A DNA stretch of 27,500 nucleotides from contig JAHBMJ010003983.1 in assembly GCA_018398765.1 (NCBI GenBank), positions 52,024-79,523 of the forward strand, in the 5' to 3' direction. The notes below the pieces were generated by a model. It was given only the letters and a program-made list of their open reading frames with translations, ran no database searches and was not told where the DNA came from. A program made the position numbers and the translations under genes. This stretch comes from Chromera velia (lineage: Eukaryota; Sar; Chromeraceae). How positions within the stretch are numbered: the first letter of the stretch is position 1; each line of letters opens with the position of its first letter. Of this stretch, positions 11,549-18,915 are shown one piece after another.

Positions 11549-11954
11549 TTCTTCCTGTCCTTTCTTCGTTGTCCTTTCCTTCTTATTGGTAGGAGCAGAA
11601 GCCTGAATCTGTTTGCTGCTTCCGCTGCCTCTCTCCCCCCCTCTTCTTCCCTCCTCCTCACCCCCAAGTGTCCATGCACTCACTCATGCGCCTTTGCATT
11701 TATTGTCTTTCGGGGACACCCCGTGTGATTTCTTTCTGGTGTACAGGCGCGAAGACGCAGTGAGGATGTATGAGTGGGTGAACGCCTCTGGTCACTTGAC
11801 GCACACCGAGCCGAGGATCGTGAATGCCCCGCACCGAATTCGTCCCCAGCCCCAGCAGGGCGTGTGGCCCATGCAGGGTTCCCTGCACTTGGCGGGACAG
11901 CCTTCACAGCATTACGCGCTTTACTCGCCATCAAGAGAGACCCATTTCGAATAA
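131..11954 (+). CDS. Ankyrin-repeat class II histone deacetylase, 18 visible exons
   Basis: A zinc-dependent lysine deacetylase that should remove acetyl groups from histones or other proteins, probably in nucleus or cytosol. Seen: joining 131-740, 1493-1768, 1988-2908, 3821-3909, 4291-4342, 4653-4885, 5455-5559, 5953-6839, 7151-7224, 7528-7587, 7997-8053, 8946-9018, 9376-9556, 9770-9866, 10253-10408, 10731-10874, 11229-11466 and 11747-11954 gives 4,461 nt in one frame (1,486 residues and TAA) with GT..AG at every junction. Motifs in order: [30 protein letters not shown] (zinc Asp and His), FYPNTG, SAGFDG (zinc Asp) and VSVLEGGYN (catalytic Tyr). N-terminal half: acidic stretch, ankyrin-like repeats, long disordered inserts. 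Family knowledge: class II HDACs share these motifs, and ankyrin-fused HDACs are known in several protist lineages. The 5' end lies outside the window. Confidence is high for the family, moderate for exact exon 1-7 borders. Confidence 0.92.
741..1492 (+). other. Intron 1 with CTTT microsatellite
   Basis: It starts GTGCGTCCGTCA, holds a (CTTT)n tract at about 800-842, and ends at GTTGCAG (1486-1492). No coding motif was seen on either strand. Confidence 0.6.
1493..1768 (+). CDS. HDAC exon 2: ankyrin-like repeats
   Basis: Encodes about 92 residues with [20 protein letters not shown], a recognisable ankyrin pattern (xTPLHLA followed by the second helix), and a second partial match [11 protein letters not shown] at the 3' end. 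Donor GTAGGT at 1769 leaves phase 1, matching exon 3. Ankyrin repeats usually mediate protein-protein contacts, so here they may target the deacetylase to a partner. That role is inferred. Confidence 0.75.
1988..2908 (+). CDS. HDAC exon 3: coiled-coil and disordered low-complexity insert
   Basis: About 307 residues. The first ~75 are Lys/Glu/Arg-rich with heptad-like spacing (probable coiled coil). The rest is low complexity: Pro-rich, Arg/Glu-rich and a long poly-Ser run encoded by mixed TCT/TCC/TCG codons near 2672-2716. A second charged helix follows near 2780-2880. It starts after TCTGCAG (1981-1987) and ends before the canonical donor GTAAGT at 2909. The insert separates ankyrin repeats on either side, so the ankyrin array is split. 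No known domain recognised. Confidence 0.8.
2909..3820 (+). repeat. Intron 3 with several microsatellites and alternating purine-pyrimidine tract
   Basis: In order it contains CTGT repeats (near 3150), GATG repeats (3217-3229), GTCA/GTCG repeats (3305-3350), a CTTT tract about 100 bp long (3412-3487) and, just before the 3' splice site, a TG run merging into CG alternation (about 3740-3773), the kind of sequence able to adopt Z-DNA. It ends CTCTGCAG at 3813-3820. No exon motif found. Confidence 0.75.
3821..4885 (+). CDS. HDAC exons 4-6: ankyrin repeats
   Basis: Exon 4 (3821-3909) carries the clearest ankyrin repeat: [20 protein letters not shown] then RTGADPYIK. Exon 5 (4291-4342) begins the next repeat with [13 protein letters not shown]. 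Exon 6 (4653-4885) supplies its second helix ([13 protein letters not shown]) and a linker rich in Pro and Lys. Phases join cleanly: 3/4 phase 1, 4/5 phase 0, 5/6 phase 1, 6/7 phase 0. Exon 5 is only 52 nt and lies between a long TG repeat and a GTGGGTGGG donor tract. The repeat spanning exons 5 and 6 reads through without gaps, which supports the model. Confidence 0.85.
3910..4290 (+). repeat. Intron 4 with ~190-bp TG/TGCG dinucleotide tract
   Basis: From about 4091 to 4288 the sequence is nearly continuous TG with CG and AAG interruptions, ending GTGTGCGCAG. The minus strand reads as artificial His/Thr repeats, which I treat as a shadow. Confidence 0.85.
4343..4652 (+). other. Intron 5 with poly-C run and one undetermined base
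   Basis: Donor GTGGGTGGGTGG at 4343. A C run at 4431-4453 is interrupted by an N at 4447, so the true length here is unresolved in the assembly. The acceptor is ACTTGCAG ending at 4652. Nothing coding was seen. Confidence 0.7.
4886..5454 (+). other. Intron 6
   Basis: Donor GTCCGTCCGTCCG at 4886. The body is pyrimidine-rich, and a (CT)n run (5420-5450) serves as the polypyrimidine tract before GCAG at 5451-5454. No exon motif was seen. Confidence 0.7.
5455..5559 (+). CDS. HDAC exon 7
   Basis: 35 residues beginning [15 protein letters not shown], with an amphipathic helix ([13 protein letters not shown]) that could cap the ankyrin array or lead into the catalytic domain. Both junctions are phase 0 and the donor is GTCAGTCAGTCA at 5560. 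No family match can be assigned to this piece alone. Confidence 0.7.
5560..5952 (+). other. Intron 7
   Basis: Donor GTCAGTCAGTCA, a poly-G run near 5611-5620, pyrimidine-rich body, acceptor TTTCCGCAG ending at 5952. No coding signal was seen. Confidence 0.65.
5953..6839 (+). CDS. HDAC exon 8: N-terminal part of deacetylase domain with Ser-rich insert
   Basis: About 295 residues. The first half (to ~6400) includes [35 protein letters not shown] and RLEVLTYP, matching the order of the HDAC N-terminal lobe (a strand, the His/Pro-rich start motif, the first helix, then a short strand). A ~130-residue acidic and poly-Ser insert follows (about 6420-6770). The fold then resumes with [17 protein letters not shown], equivalent to the family's helix with conserved His/Tyr. 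The frame stays open beyond 6839, but the GTTCGTTCGTCC donor there and phase 2 fit exon 9. The insert probably forms a surface loop. Confidence 0.8.
7151..9018 (+). CDS. HDAC exons 9-12: domain core up to the RPPGHH motif
   Basis: Four short exons. Exon 9 (7151-7224) continues the helix after YVERVKR. Exon 10 (7528-7587) encodes [20 protein letters not shown], close to the class II pattern in which a conserved Trp/Ala helix precedes the active site. Exon 11 (7997-8053) gives [16 protein letters not shown]. Exon 12 (8946-9018) gives [13 protein letters not shown], whose tandem His are the charge-relay pair of the deacetylase. Phases 1, 1, 1 and 2 join exactly. Exon 12 ends at 9018: using the GT at 9019 (GTCAGT) rather than the GT at 9023 keeps the frame into exon 13. 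Confidence 0.88.
7588..7996 (+). other. Intron 10
   Basis: Donor GTGAGTAAGT, T/C-rich body, acceptor TTTGCAG ending at 7996. A short open frame within it (7643-7831) has no recognisable content. Confidence 0.65.
8054..8945 (+). other. Intron 11 with a purine-rich block
   Basis: An 892-nt intron between exons whose products join seamlessly (AFCA to VRPPGHH), so no exon is missing here. Positions about 8225-8480 are strongly purine-rich on the plus strand, opposite to the pyrimidine-rich rest of the intron. TCTA and CTGT microsatellites lie near 8760-8825. The several long open frames on both strands are low-complexity shadows. Confidence 0.75.
9019..9375 (+). other. Intron 12
   Basis: Donor GTCAGTGAGTCG, acceptor CATGCAG ending at 9375. 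A CAT repeat lies near 9316-9327. No coding motif was seen. Confidence 0.65.
9376..9866 (+). CDS. HDAC exons 13-14: zinc-site strand and following insert
   Basis: Exon 13 (9376-9556) encodes [12 protein letters not shown], then [16 protein letters not shown]. In the family the Asp and the second His of D-x-H-H-G-N-G-T bind the catalytic zinc, and both are present. Exon 14 (9770-9866) is an Asp/Glu-rich insert ending LWFGSIH, the strand that leads to the FYP motif. Exon 13 ends with ACG before a GTGTGTGT tract. Exon 14 starts after GAGTAG at 9764-9769, a less common TAG acceptor. Junction 13/14 is phase 0 and 14/15 is phase 1. Confidence 0.9.
9867..10252 (+). other. Intron 14
   Basis: Donor GTGGGTTGGTTGG, C/T-rich 3' half with a C run near 10223, acceptor CTCTGCAG ending at 10252. 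No coding motif was seen. Confidence 0.65.
10253..10874 (+). CDS. HDAC exons 15-16: FYPNTG and second zinc aspartate
   Basis: Exon 15 (10253-10408) begins [12 protein letters not shown], the family's FYPGTG motif with Gly replaced by Asn, and continues with the helix and F-x-P that precede the next strand. Exon 16 (10731-10874) has [17 protein letters not shown]: the Asp of GFD is the third zinc ligand, and the GDDL tail resembles class II GDPL. Exon 16 ends at 10874 because ATT G|TG TCA GTT restores IVSVLEGGY with exon 17. A second GT at 10879 would break it. Confidence 0.9.
10409..10730 (+). other. Intron 15
   Basis: Donor GTGGGTGGGTGCGTGGGTG, acceptor GAATGCAG ending at 10730. No coding motif was seen on either strand. 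Confidence 0.65.
10875..11228 (+). other. Intron 16
   Basis: Donor GTCGGTAGGTCT, a G run near 11121-11131, acceptor GGTTGCAG ending at 11228. No coding motif was seen. Confidence 0.65.
11229..11954 (+). CDS. HDAC exons 17-18: catalytic tyrosine loop and C-terminus
   Basis: Exon 17 (11229-11466) opens with VSVLEGGYN, the Gly-Gly-Tyr loop whose Tyr stabilises the transition state, then the final domain helix ([12 protein letters not shown]) and a charged tail. Exon 18 (11747-11954) adds about 69 residues rich in Pro, Gln and His, without a recognised domain, and ends in TAA at 11952-11954. The junction is phase 2 (CA|G) after donor GTCAGT at 11467, and the intron between holds a CT run. No TAG is found in frame anywhere in this gene. 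Confidence 0.88.
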
Positions 11955-12245
11955 CTGAACACGTGGCAACAGGTGTATTCTTAGCCTACTTCTTAGCCCT
12001 GGCTTGCTCTGATGCTTCGATGCAGTGGTAACAAAGTGCTAAGTCGGAGGCAAAGTTTTATAGCAGCGGTTCCTATGACAAACAAATCTAGAAACAACTA
12101 AACTTCTTTTTTTTTTTTTAATTTCATTTTTCCCACTTAGTGATAGTGATAGTGATAGTGACAGTGATTAGTGGTGCCCTAGAGCACTGTCGCCGTTTTG
12201 TCTTATAGAGGTCGCCCCTTGATTGAATGATTGATTAATCGTATC
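11955..12245. other. HDAC 3' flank with GTGATA tandem repeat
   Basis: Holds the presumed 3' UTR, a T run at about 12108-12119 and a short tandem of AGTGAT units at 12139-12169. No gene was seen. Confidence 0.6.
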
Positions 12246-12721
12246 TACACCAATCCTGTAGGGTTACCCAATCATTTTTTTCAAAATGTTTTGTTACACA
12301 TTTTAATAGAATTTTGATGAATGAATTAGTACACACTTTAGTGTGCATTTAACACTGCATTAATTCAAACTATCTTTTTTCGGAATGCATTGTTACACAC
12401 TTTAGTGTGTATTAATTCTACATTTCATCTTCGTCTTCTTCTTCAAAGGTTTTTCTTCTTTAGGAAGGTTTGAGGGTACTGCTTTTCGAGTAATGGTGTC
12501 GTCAGCAACATGTCAGGGAGAATTTTTGAGGACAGGAGGCAGGGGTAAAAAGAACAGAGACGGAAGCAGGGGAGGTGTCATAAGCCAGACCGTGGATCTG
12601 TCTAGAATTATTGCACAGTATTAGTGACACTAATTGTTACACCCTTTTATGTGTAACAAGGGGGGGGGTCTGGGGTAATTGTTATACATTTAACTTTGTG
12701 TAACACTACAGGATTGGTGTA
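12246..12721. mobile_element. MITE-like element with TA target duplication (Tc1/mariner type)
   Basis: The left end TACACCAATCCTGTAGGGTT and the reverse complement of the right end TACACCAATCCTGTAGTGTT match over about 26 bases with two mismatches. Both ends carry TA, the target duplication typical of Tc1/mariner elements. The 476-bp interior has no long ORF, so it would depend on a transposase elsewhere. It contains two copies of the near-palindrome CACACTTTAGTGTG (about 12332 and 12396) and a hairpin GTTACAC...GTGTAAC (about 12636-12657). Superfamily assignment is inferred from the TA duplication only. Confidence 0.8.
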
Positions 12722-12979
12722 AGATTCGTATCAAATAAACTTTGTTTAACTTTGCTACTAGCTTCGGTATTAAAAATGGCCTTTTGTAGATAAGGTAAAT
12801 GCAGGCCCATTTTATTGTAAAATAGTTAATTTTTGATCTAGTTTTTGATAATACTACTAGCCTGCTAAGATCTAGGGCCCGATTCTAGGCTAAGATAGGA
12901 TATGATAAGATTAAATTGATTAATGTCTAGAGAACTAGCCTGAGTATGACTAGTAGTATGTAGTAGATATATATAAGGA
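12722..12979. other. AT-rich spacer
   Basis: No ORF, repeat or RNA signal that I can support. Many short CTAG-containing words. Confidence 0.5.
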
Positions 12980-13209
12980 CCTCCTTGAACCTAACTACCA
13001 CTTGAAAGTTGAAGCCGCATGTGTGGATAAGCTTGAAAGTCTGTGCCGTAGGCGCGGATCATTTACGGTGTCTTGAAAGCCAAGGCCGCATATCTGGATG
13101 GTGTTTTGACTATATACGCCGCAAGCATGGATGGTCTCTTGAAAAACGATGCCGCAGATAGAGATCATCTTGATTATATTTTTTCAAGTGGCACTTAGGT
13201 TCAGGGAGG
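12980..13209. repeat. Inverted-repeat-bounded block of degenerate tandem repeats
   Basis: Arms at 12980-13008 and 13183-13209 are imperfect reverse complements sharing CTGAACCTAA and CCACTTGAAA-type words. Between them lie about five degenerate units of 31-40 bases, each with CTTGAAAG-like and GCCGCA-like words (starts near 13001, 13032, 13072, 13104, 13137). It could be a fold-back transposon remnant or a short structured satellite. No ORF. Confidence 0.7.
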
Positions 13210-13320
13210 TTTATACAAGATGGGATGCTGTTATAAAGAACCAAACTCAACAAACTGCCTCGTACGTTAATTGCTGCCGATTTGGCGCCGAACGCTAGAC
13301 GCCTATATTCCTAGCTATAT
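13210..13320. other. Short spacer
   Basis: Includes GCCGATTTGGCGCCGAACGC. No gene or repeat was recognised. Confidence 0.4.
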
Positions 13321-13593
13321 TTATAGACCGATGGCGATCATCCCCCCCCCCTCTCCTTTAGAAGAAGATGTTTCCTCAGCCCTGCCAGCTGCACACAGCT
13401 GTGCCCTTCTCGTACCTTCATATACCTCAGGGTGGGTAGACTCAAGGTGAATCCACATGTTCCCTGTTCTATTTTGTCTCGAGCCCTCCTGAGCCATACA
13501 GGCATTGCAATTTTCGGGATCAACCTTGCACTGGGCAAACCCCTTTGTGCCTGATTTTTTGAAATGATCCCATACCTCAGACCGTGATGGCAT
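13321..13593 (-). pseudogene. BED zinc-finger ORF, probable hAT transposase fragment
   Basis: A 90-residue frame from ATG at 13593 to TAA at 13321. It holds a near-complete BED finger: SEVWDHFKK (conserved aromatic), then NCNACMA (C-x2-C), then MWIHLESTHPEVY (H-x4-H). BED fingers bind DNA and usually form the N-terminus of hAT transposases. Nothing of the catalytic or dimerisation domain follows, since the frame ends in a Ser/Gly-rich tail. It is therefore either the first exon or remnant of a transposase, or a small domesticated DNA-binding protein. Its sequence differs from the BED-like finger in the nested element at 20.1-21.8 kb, so it is a separate family. Confidence 0.6.
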
Positions 13594-14484
13594 ACACGAC
13601 AGAGGCCTGGGTGTAAGAGAAGGCAACCGAAGAAACGGCACGGATAAAGTGACAACCAAAGAAGTCTAGTGAAAACATTTTCTTGTTGGCAAGGCTGAAA
13701 GTGAAAATAGAAAAATGGAACTGGTGCAGCAGCTGCCAGCAGCGGCAGAGTGCGGTTGTGCAAATTTAGGAGTCGAAAGACTCCCATGTCTGTGGTGGAC
13801 CTTTCGCTGCTGACTTCAAATCAAACTGAATTCAACGGAAGGCTTCAACAGTTACTTGTGGTTCAAAAAAAACTTTAACACAGACAGCTCTCACTCCAAA
13901 AAAGTCTCTGAGTGAGTCAGACCCTTGGAGGAAGCTTCTTTTATATGTTGAAGTTAACTTGAATCACCCCTGTCCATGAGCCTTCGACAGTCAGACCGTT
14001 TCGTTGTGAGCTTTTTGGCGACTTGCTCGATCGTGTGTCCGTGTATCGGTATATATCGGTATGTGGCATGTTTAGCGTCACCCCGGCCGACATGTCCCTC
14101 GCGCGCGGCCTGCCGCGCTGTGGGACGGGGCCGTGGGGACGGTCTGCGGCCTCACACACACCCATTTTTTACCTAAAGACTTAGACTTTGGAGCCAACTC
14201 TTCTCATAAGGTGCAAAACAGGTGCATCAAGTGCATCTGATGCAAAACAGGTACATCTGGTGCAACTCTTCGGTTTATACCTTTTCTATGATGCACCTTT
14301 TCCAAGCCCTATGGCAATGGCGTATGATGATGATGATAATCGGATTTTATATTCCAGTAATAGTAATTACTAAAGTAATTACTTGCATAACTAGTTACAT
14401 AACATAGTATGGAATATTATGGAATTAAGTGTAAAAGTAAACGTTCAAGTTCATAATACTTCATATTTTGTTAAATAATAGATC
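13594..14484. other. Intergenic spacer with short local repeats
   Basis: About 890 bases without a supported gene. It contains GTGCATC/GTGCAAA words repeated at 14210-14265, a GC-rich patch (14085-14155), an ATG/ATGATG run near 14322, and AGTAATTACT palindromes at 14362-14384. Confidence 0.5.
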
Positions 14485-14489
14485 ATATA
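14485..14489. repeat. 5-bp target-site duplication (left) of the copia element
   Basis: ATATA directly abuts the left LTR and is repeated at 21851-21855 next to the right LTR. Five bases is the usual Ty1/copia duplication length. Confidence 0.85.
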
Positions 14490-14755
14490 AGTAATGGCTT
14501 AGGGTAGCGCGTACCTGGGGAGGCTAGGAGATGATATTAGGAGGACACACACTCACTACGTACATGTAGAAGTCTGTTCATGCAGGTCGTGTTCAGGAAA
14601 GACATCACTTCGCACAGATGCAGTCAGCCTAGTGTCTGACGGACAGACAGACGTGGCACTGCACGTACATATATGCATGTAATAGTGACTGTGATACTAG
14701 TCACTCTGTCCATCTTTCCATCCATCTAGGATCGGCTGTCATGCAAGTTACTACT
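14490..14755 (-). repeat. Copia 3' LTR (intact)
   Basis: 266 bp, beginning AGTAATGGCTTAGGG and ending GTTACTACT on the plus strand. The termini are AGTA...TACT rather than the usual TG...CA. It contains the uninterrupted target ACTCTGTC (14703-14710) where the other LTR carries the hAT insertion. Confidence 0.93.
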
Positions 14756-14764
14756 CACCTCCTC
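14756..14764 (-). other. Polypurine tract
   Basis: Minus-strand GAGGAGGTG lies immediately before the 3' LTR, the position from which plus-strand DNA synthesis is primed in LTR elements. Confidence 0.7.
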
Positions 14765-14796
14765 ATAGCAGACGATCATACAAACATACAAGTTCA

Positions 14797-15260
14797 CATA
14801 TAGATCGAATCCCCAAACCCGATTGGCTTCGTGAGAGCATTCGCTGCCTGCACCTCACGAGGGACCCAAATCACTTTTGCCTTCACTTGTCTGCATCTCT
14901 GAATGCACCAGTCGAGCTGCTTCTGCATTCCAGTGTCGGATTCGGCCATACCAGATCGGATCTGATTGTAGAGCGGATTGCAGTCAATCAAGAACTCAAC
15001 TGGCATGTCTTTCTGAAGAGACCAACCAAACGAAATTAGACGGGGAGCTTTCTTCAGGCATTCTTTCCATCCCACTGTTTTTGACGTAGTCGAACTCCCC
15101 AGCTTTCCTGTCGCACGCATTGACCTCCATGCAAACACATTGTAAAGCTGATCACCTGCCTTCCATGCAAGGTCCACCAACAATGCAAGCCATGCATGTC
15201 TCTCTGAGTACCTCTCTCTTTCAAACGACGAATCAACAAAGAACACCATCTTCAGCAGGC
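14797..15260 (-). pseudogene. Copia RNase H
   Basis: VFFVDSSFERER supplies the first Asp (15234), FLIDCNPLYNQIRSG the metal-binding Asp (14985), and VIWVPREVQAANALTKP the conserved C-terminal motif (usually V-x-T-x-x-x-x-A-D-x-L-T-K). The usual ADxLTK is AANALTK here, so one acidic ligand is missing. The domain removes RNA from the RNA-DNA hybrid during reverse transcription. It ends at TGA (14794). Confidence 0.85.
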
Positions 15261-15669
15261 CAGAACGAGACAGTCTACGAAGATTCAAACCTTCTGGGTC
15301 ATTCTTGATTGCATTTAGAATGCGAACAGCGATGTCCAGATGACGCTTTGTGGGTCTGTATATGTATTTGGACAGGACATCATACCAGACACGCCGGAAT
15401 GGAGACAGCCTCCCTCCCCACCCCAGGCATCCGACCATCGTTGTATACACTTCCTTGAGAGACATGTCAGACACTTCATCTTCTTTCAACTCAAGATCTT
15501 TCTCTGTGCATGAAGAAGTTGCCCCCACCCCCTTTCGTGAAATCTTGAATTTACGAAACAACTTCTCAGTGTCCACCCCCTGAAGATAGAAAGTCATGGA
15601 CACTTTACATTCACGTTCATTCCCTTGAAAATCCATGCCTGAATACTTGAAATGATATAAACGCATGTC

Positions 15670-16330
15670 AAGCTTTCTGATCTTTCCGAATTCTATTTCA
15701 CCCTACAGATGACGAATCAAGGAATCAATCGACCCAAACCTAATCATGCCAAACACATCATCGATCCAATTTACGAGCACATTCTTTTTCTTATCAAGTG
15801 CAATGCCCAATTCCACTCTCATGAACCCTGCCCTCCCAGCCGCCCCGACCCACTTGTCATCAAACAGCTTGGAGGACACGGGCATTCCATAGAGCCTCCG
15901 CTTCATCTCACGGATCTGTCTGGGTCTCAGGCTTCTTGCGTACTTCTTGATTCTCTCCCACTTCTCGGGCTTTATCTCGGGGTAGGGACAGACGTTTGGA
16001 ATGGGGAGCATCCATTCTGGCATGCGGGCATACATCCTCTCTGCATTGTTGTCATCTGATTGCAGAAAAGCACCCTTCACATCATCGACAAAGAACTGCA
16101 GTGAGTGAGCCAGAGCCTAAATGACGCAAAGAGAAATCAGGGTAAAGAGAGGGGTACCTGTGAAGGTATGAATTTTTCTTTTGTCTCTGAACCCCTTGGC
16201 AAAGCATCGCGCCTTAGCCACCCTCTTCTTCGACTTGGGAAGAGAGTATCTGCGAGACACGCCCCCGTTCGGCCCTACTAGAGGCTTTGTTTCCTTTTCT
16301 CCCTTTCTTTTCTCCTCTTCCTTTTCCTTC
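15670..16330 (-). pseudogene. Copia reverse transcriptase
   Basis: [12 protein letters not shown] marks the family's K-A-R-x-V-A-x-G fingers motif. FFVDDVKGAFLQ (about 16092-16060) is the D-x-K-x-A-F motif with the first catalytic Asp. KRRLYGMPVSS matches K-x-L-Y-G-L-x-Q-A-P loosely. NWIDDVFGM (15757-15768 for WIDD) is the Y-x-D-D box with Tyr replaced by Trp but both Asp kept. Two TAG codons interrupt it, at 16117 and 15703. The Trp variant is unusual and could lower activity. Confidence 0.88.
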
Positions 16331-16893
16331 CACGTCAATCTCCATCCCAGATCTATCACTGTCTTCACTTTCCCTTGGGGAACCTTACCACCCAACACCT
16401 CTTGCCCACAGATGTTCTGCAACCACTCATCCCTTATTGCCTCATCAAACTCCCCTGCTTTCATTTCCTCTTCCTTCGCAGGGATCTGTGTGGACCCCTT
16501 CTTGAAGTTAAAGGCTGCCAACGCTGCCTCTTCACCTGAGATGACGGACTCTCTTTCAACACGCTCCCCCCCCTCCCCCGCATCAGAGTTATGCAAGAGG
16601 TCGGAGCCAAAAAGAGAATCATCTGGAGGAATTCCATCTGGATGGGGTTTCTCAGGAGGAGGAACGGCTGCTGCTTCTGCTGGCTGGAAGCCTACTGCTT
16701 CACCCCCTTGCACTGGGGCGAGAGGAGCAACACCGATCGGAGGGAGACCTCCTGTGATCTGAGCTTCGATCTGAGGGGGCAAACGGCCGTCAACGAAATC
16801 GAAGTGCTTCAGCACTTGTTGCTTACTGATGGGTCTGGGTACAATGCCTTCAGGCCTCCACTTCCCACTCCTATCTCCCTCTGGCTGCAGCTA

Positions 16894-18250
<1,357 letters not shown>

Positions 18251-18459
18251 GCACTCAGAGCTTGCTGCCTTTCTTCCCCACCCACAAACCGGTCTGCGGC
18301 GTTCAGAGGGAGACGGAAAGATAGAATACGAGAACAGCACACCCCATCAGGGGCATCAACGACAATATGACGTAACACCCCCCACACATCGAAGATTTCG
18401 AACCATGACGGGGTCTCACCTGATCTGTCGAGCACGATTCGACCATCCTATGTAATCAG

Positions 18460-18780
18460 ATGCGGGACATCGTCGTCTGTGAAGTTGACGAGTGTAAAGA
18501 AGTGCCCATCCGATGCGTCCTGCATAGTAATAGACCCCCGCCCATTCATATTGATCATCACGCGCTCGCTTGTCTCGGCGCCGGTGCCGTCGCGCTTTGC
18601 AACCCCAATCTGAGCATTGTACGTCCACTCCCGGACATAAACTCCTGCTTTCCTGGCTGCTGCTCTGTTCACCAGTGGACGGTCTGTCCCAGTGTCGACC
18701 ATCGCTCTGCCGACATCATGTCTGCAGTTGGAGCACTGCATGGCGACTGTGCAGGCATCGTTTGTGAATGGGAACTCTGA
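18460..18780 (-). pseudogene. Copia aspartic protease
   Basis: The active-site triad is visible as AMVDTGTDRPLV, with DTG at 18688-18696. Retroelement aspartic proteases dimerise and cleave the gag-pol polyprotein. It is followed by about 80 residues ending at the TAG at 18448. It sits between the knuckles and the integrase, as expected. Domain edges are approximate. Confidence 0.85.
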
Positions 18781-18915
18781 GAATTCTTCATCGATGATGG
18801 ATTCTGCCAGGTAGTTGGCACGCTGGTTGTTCTTTCCCCCATTCCTGCCCGTCTCCTTGCTCCCACCTGCATCCTTGCCTCCGGCTTTACGGTCTGTTTT
18901 GCATTTCTTGCATCG

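Noticed and set aside
12980-13209. CRISPR array
   Set aside because: The units are degenerate, spacing is irregular, there are no cas genes, and the window is clearly eukaryotic.
13261-13310. TTGGCGCCGAACGC as a retroviral-type primer-binding site
   Set aside because: No LTR end or gag-pol frame lies next to it, so the match is isolated.
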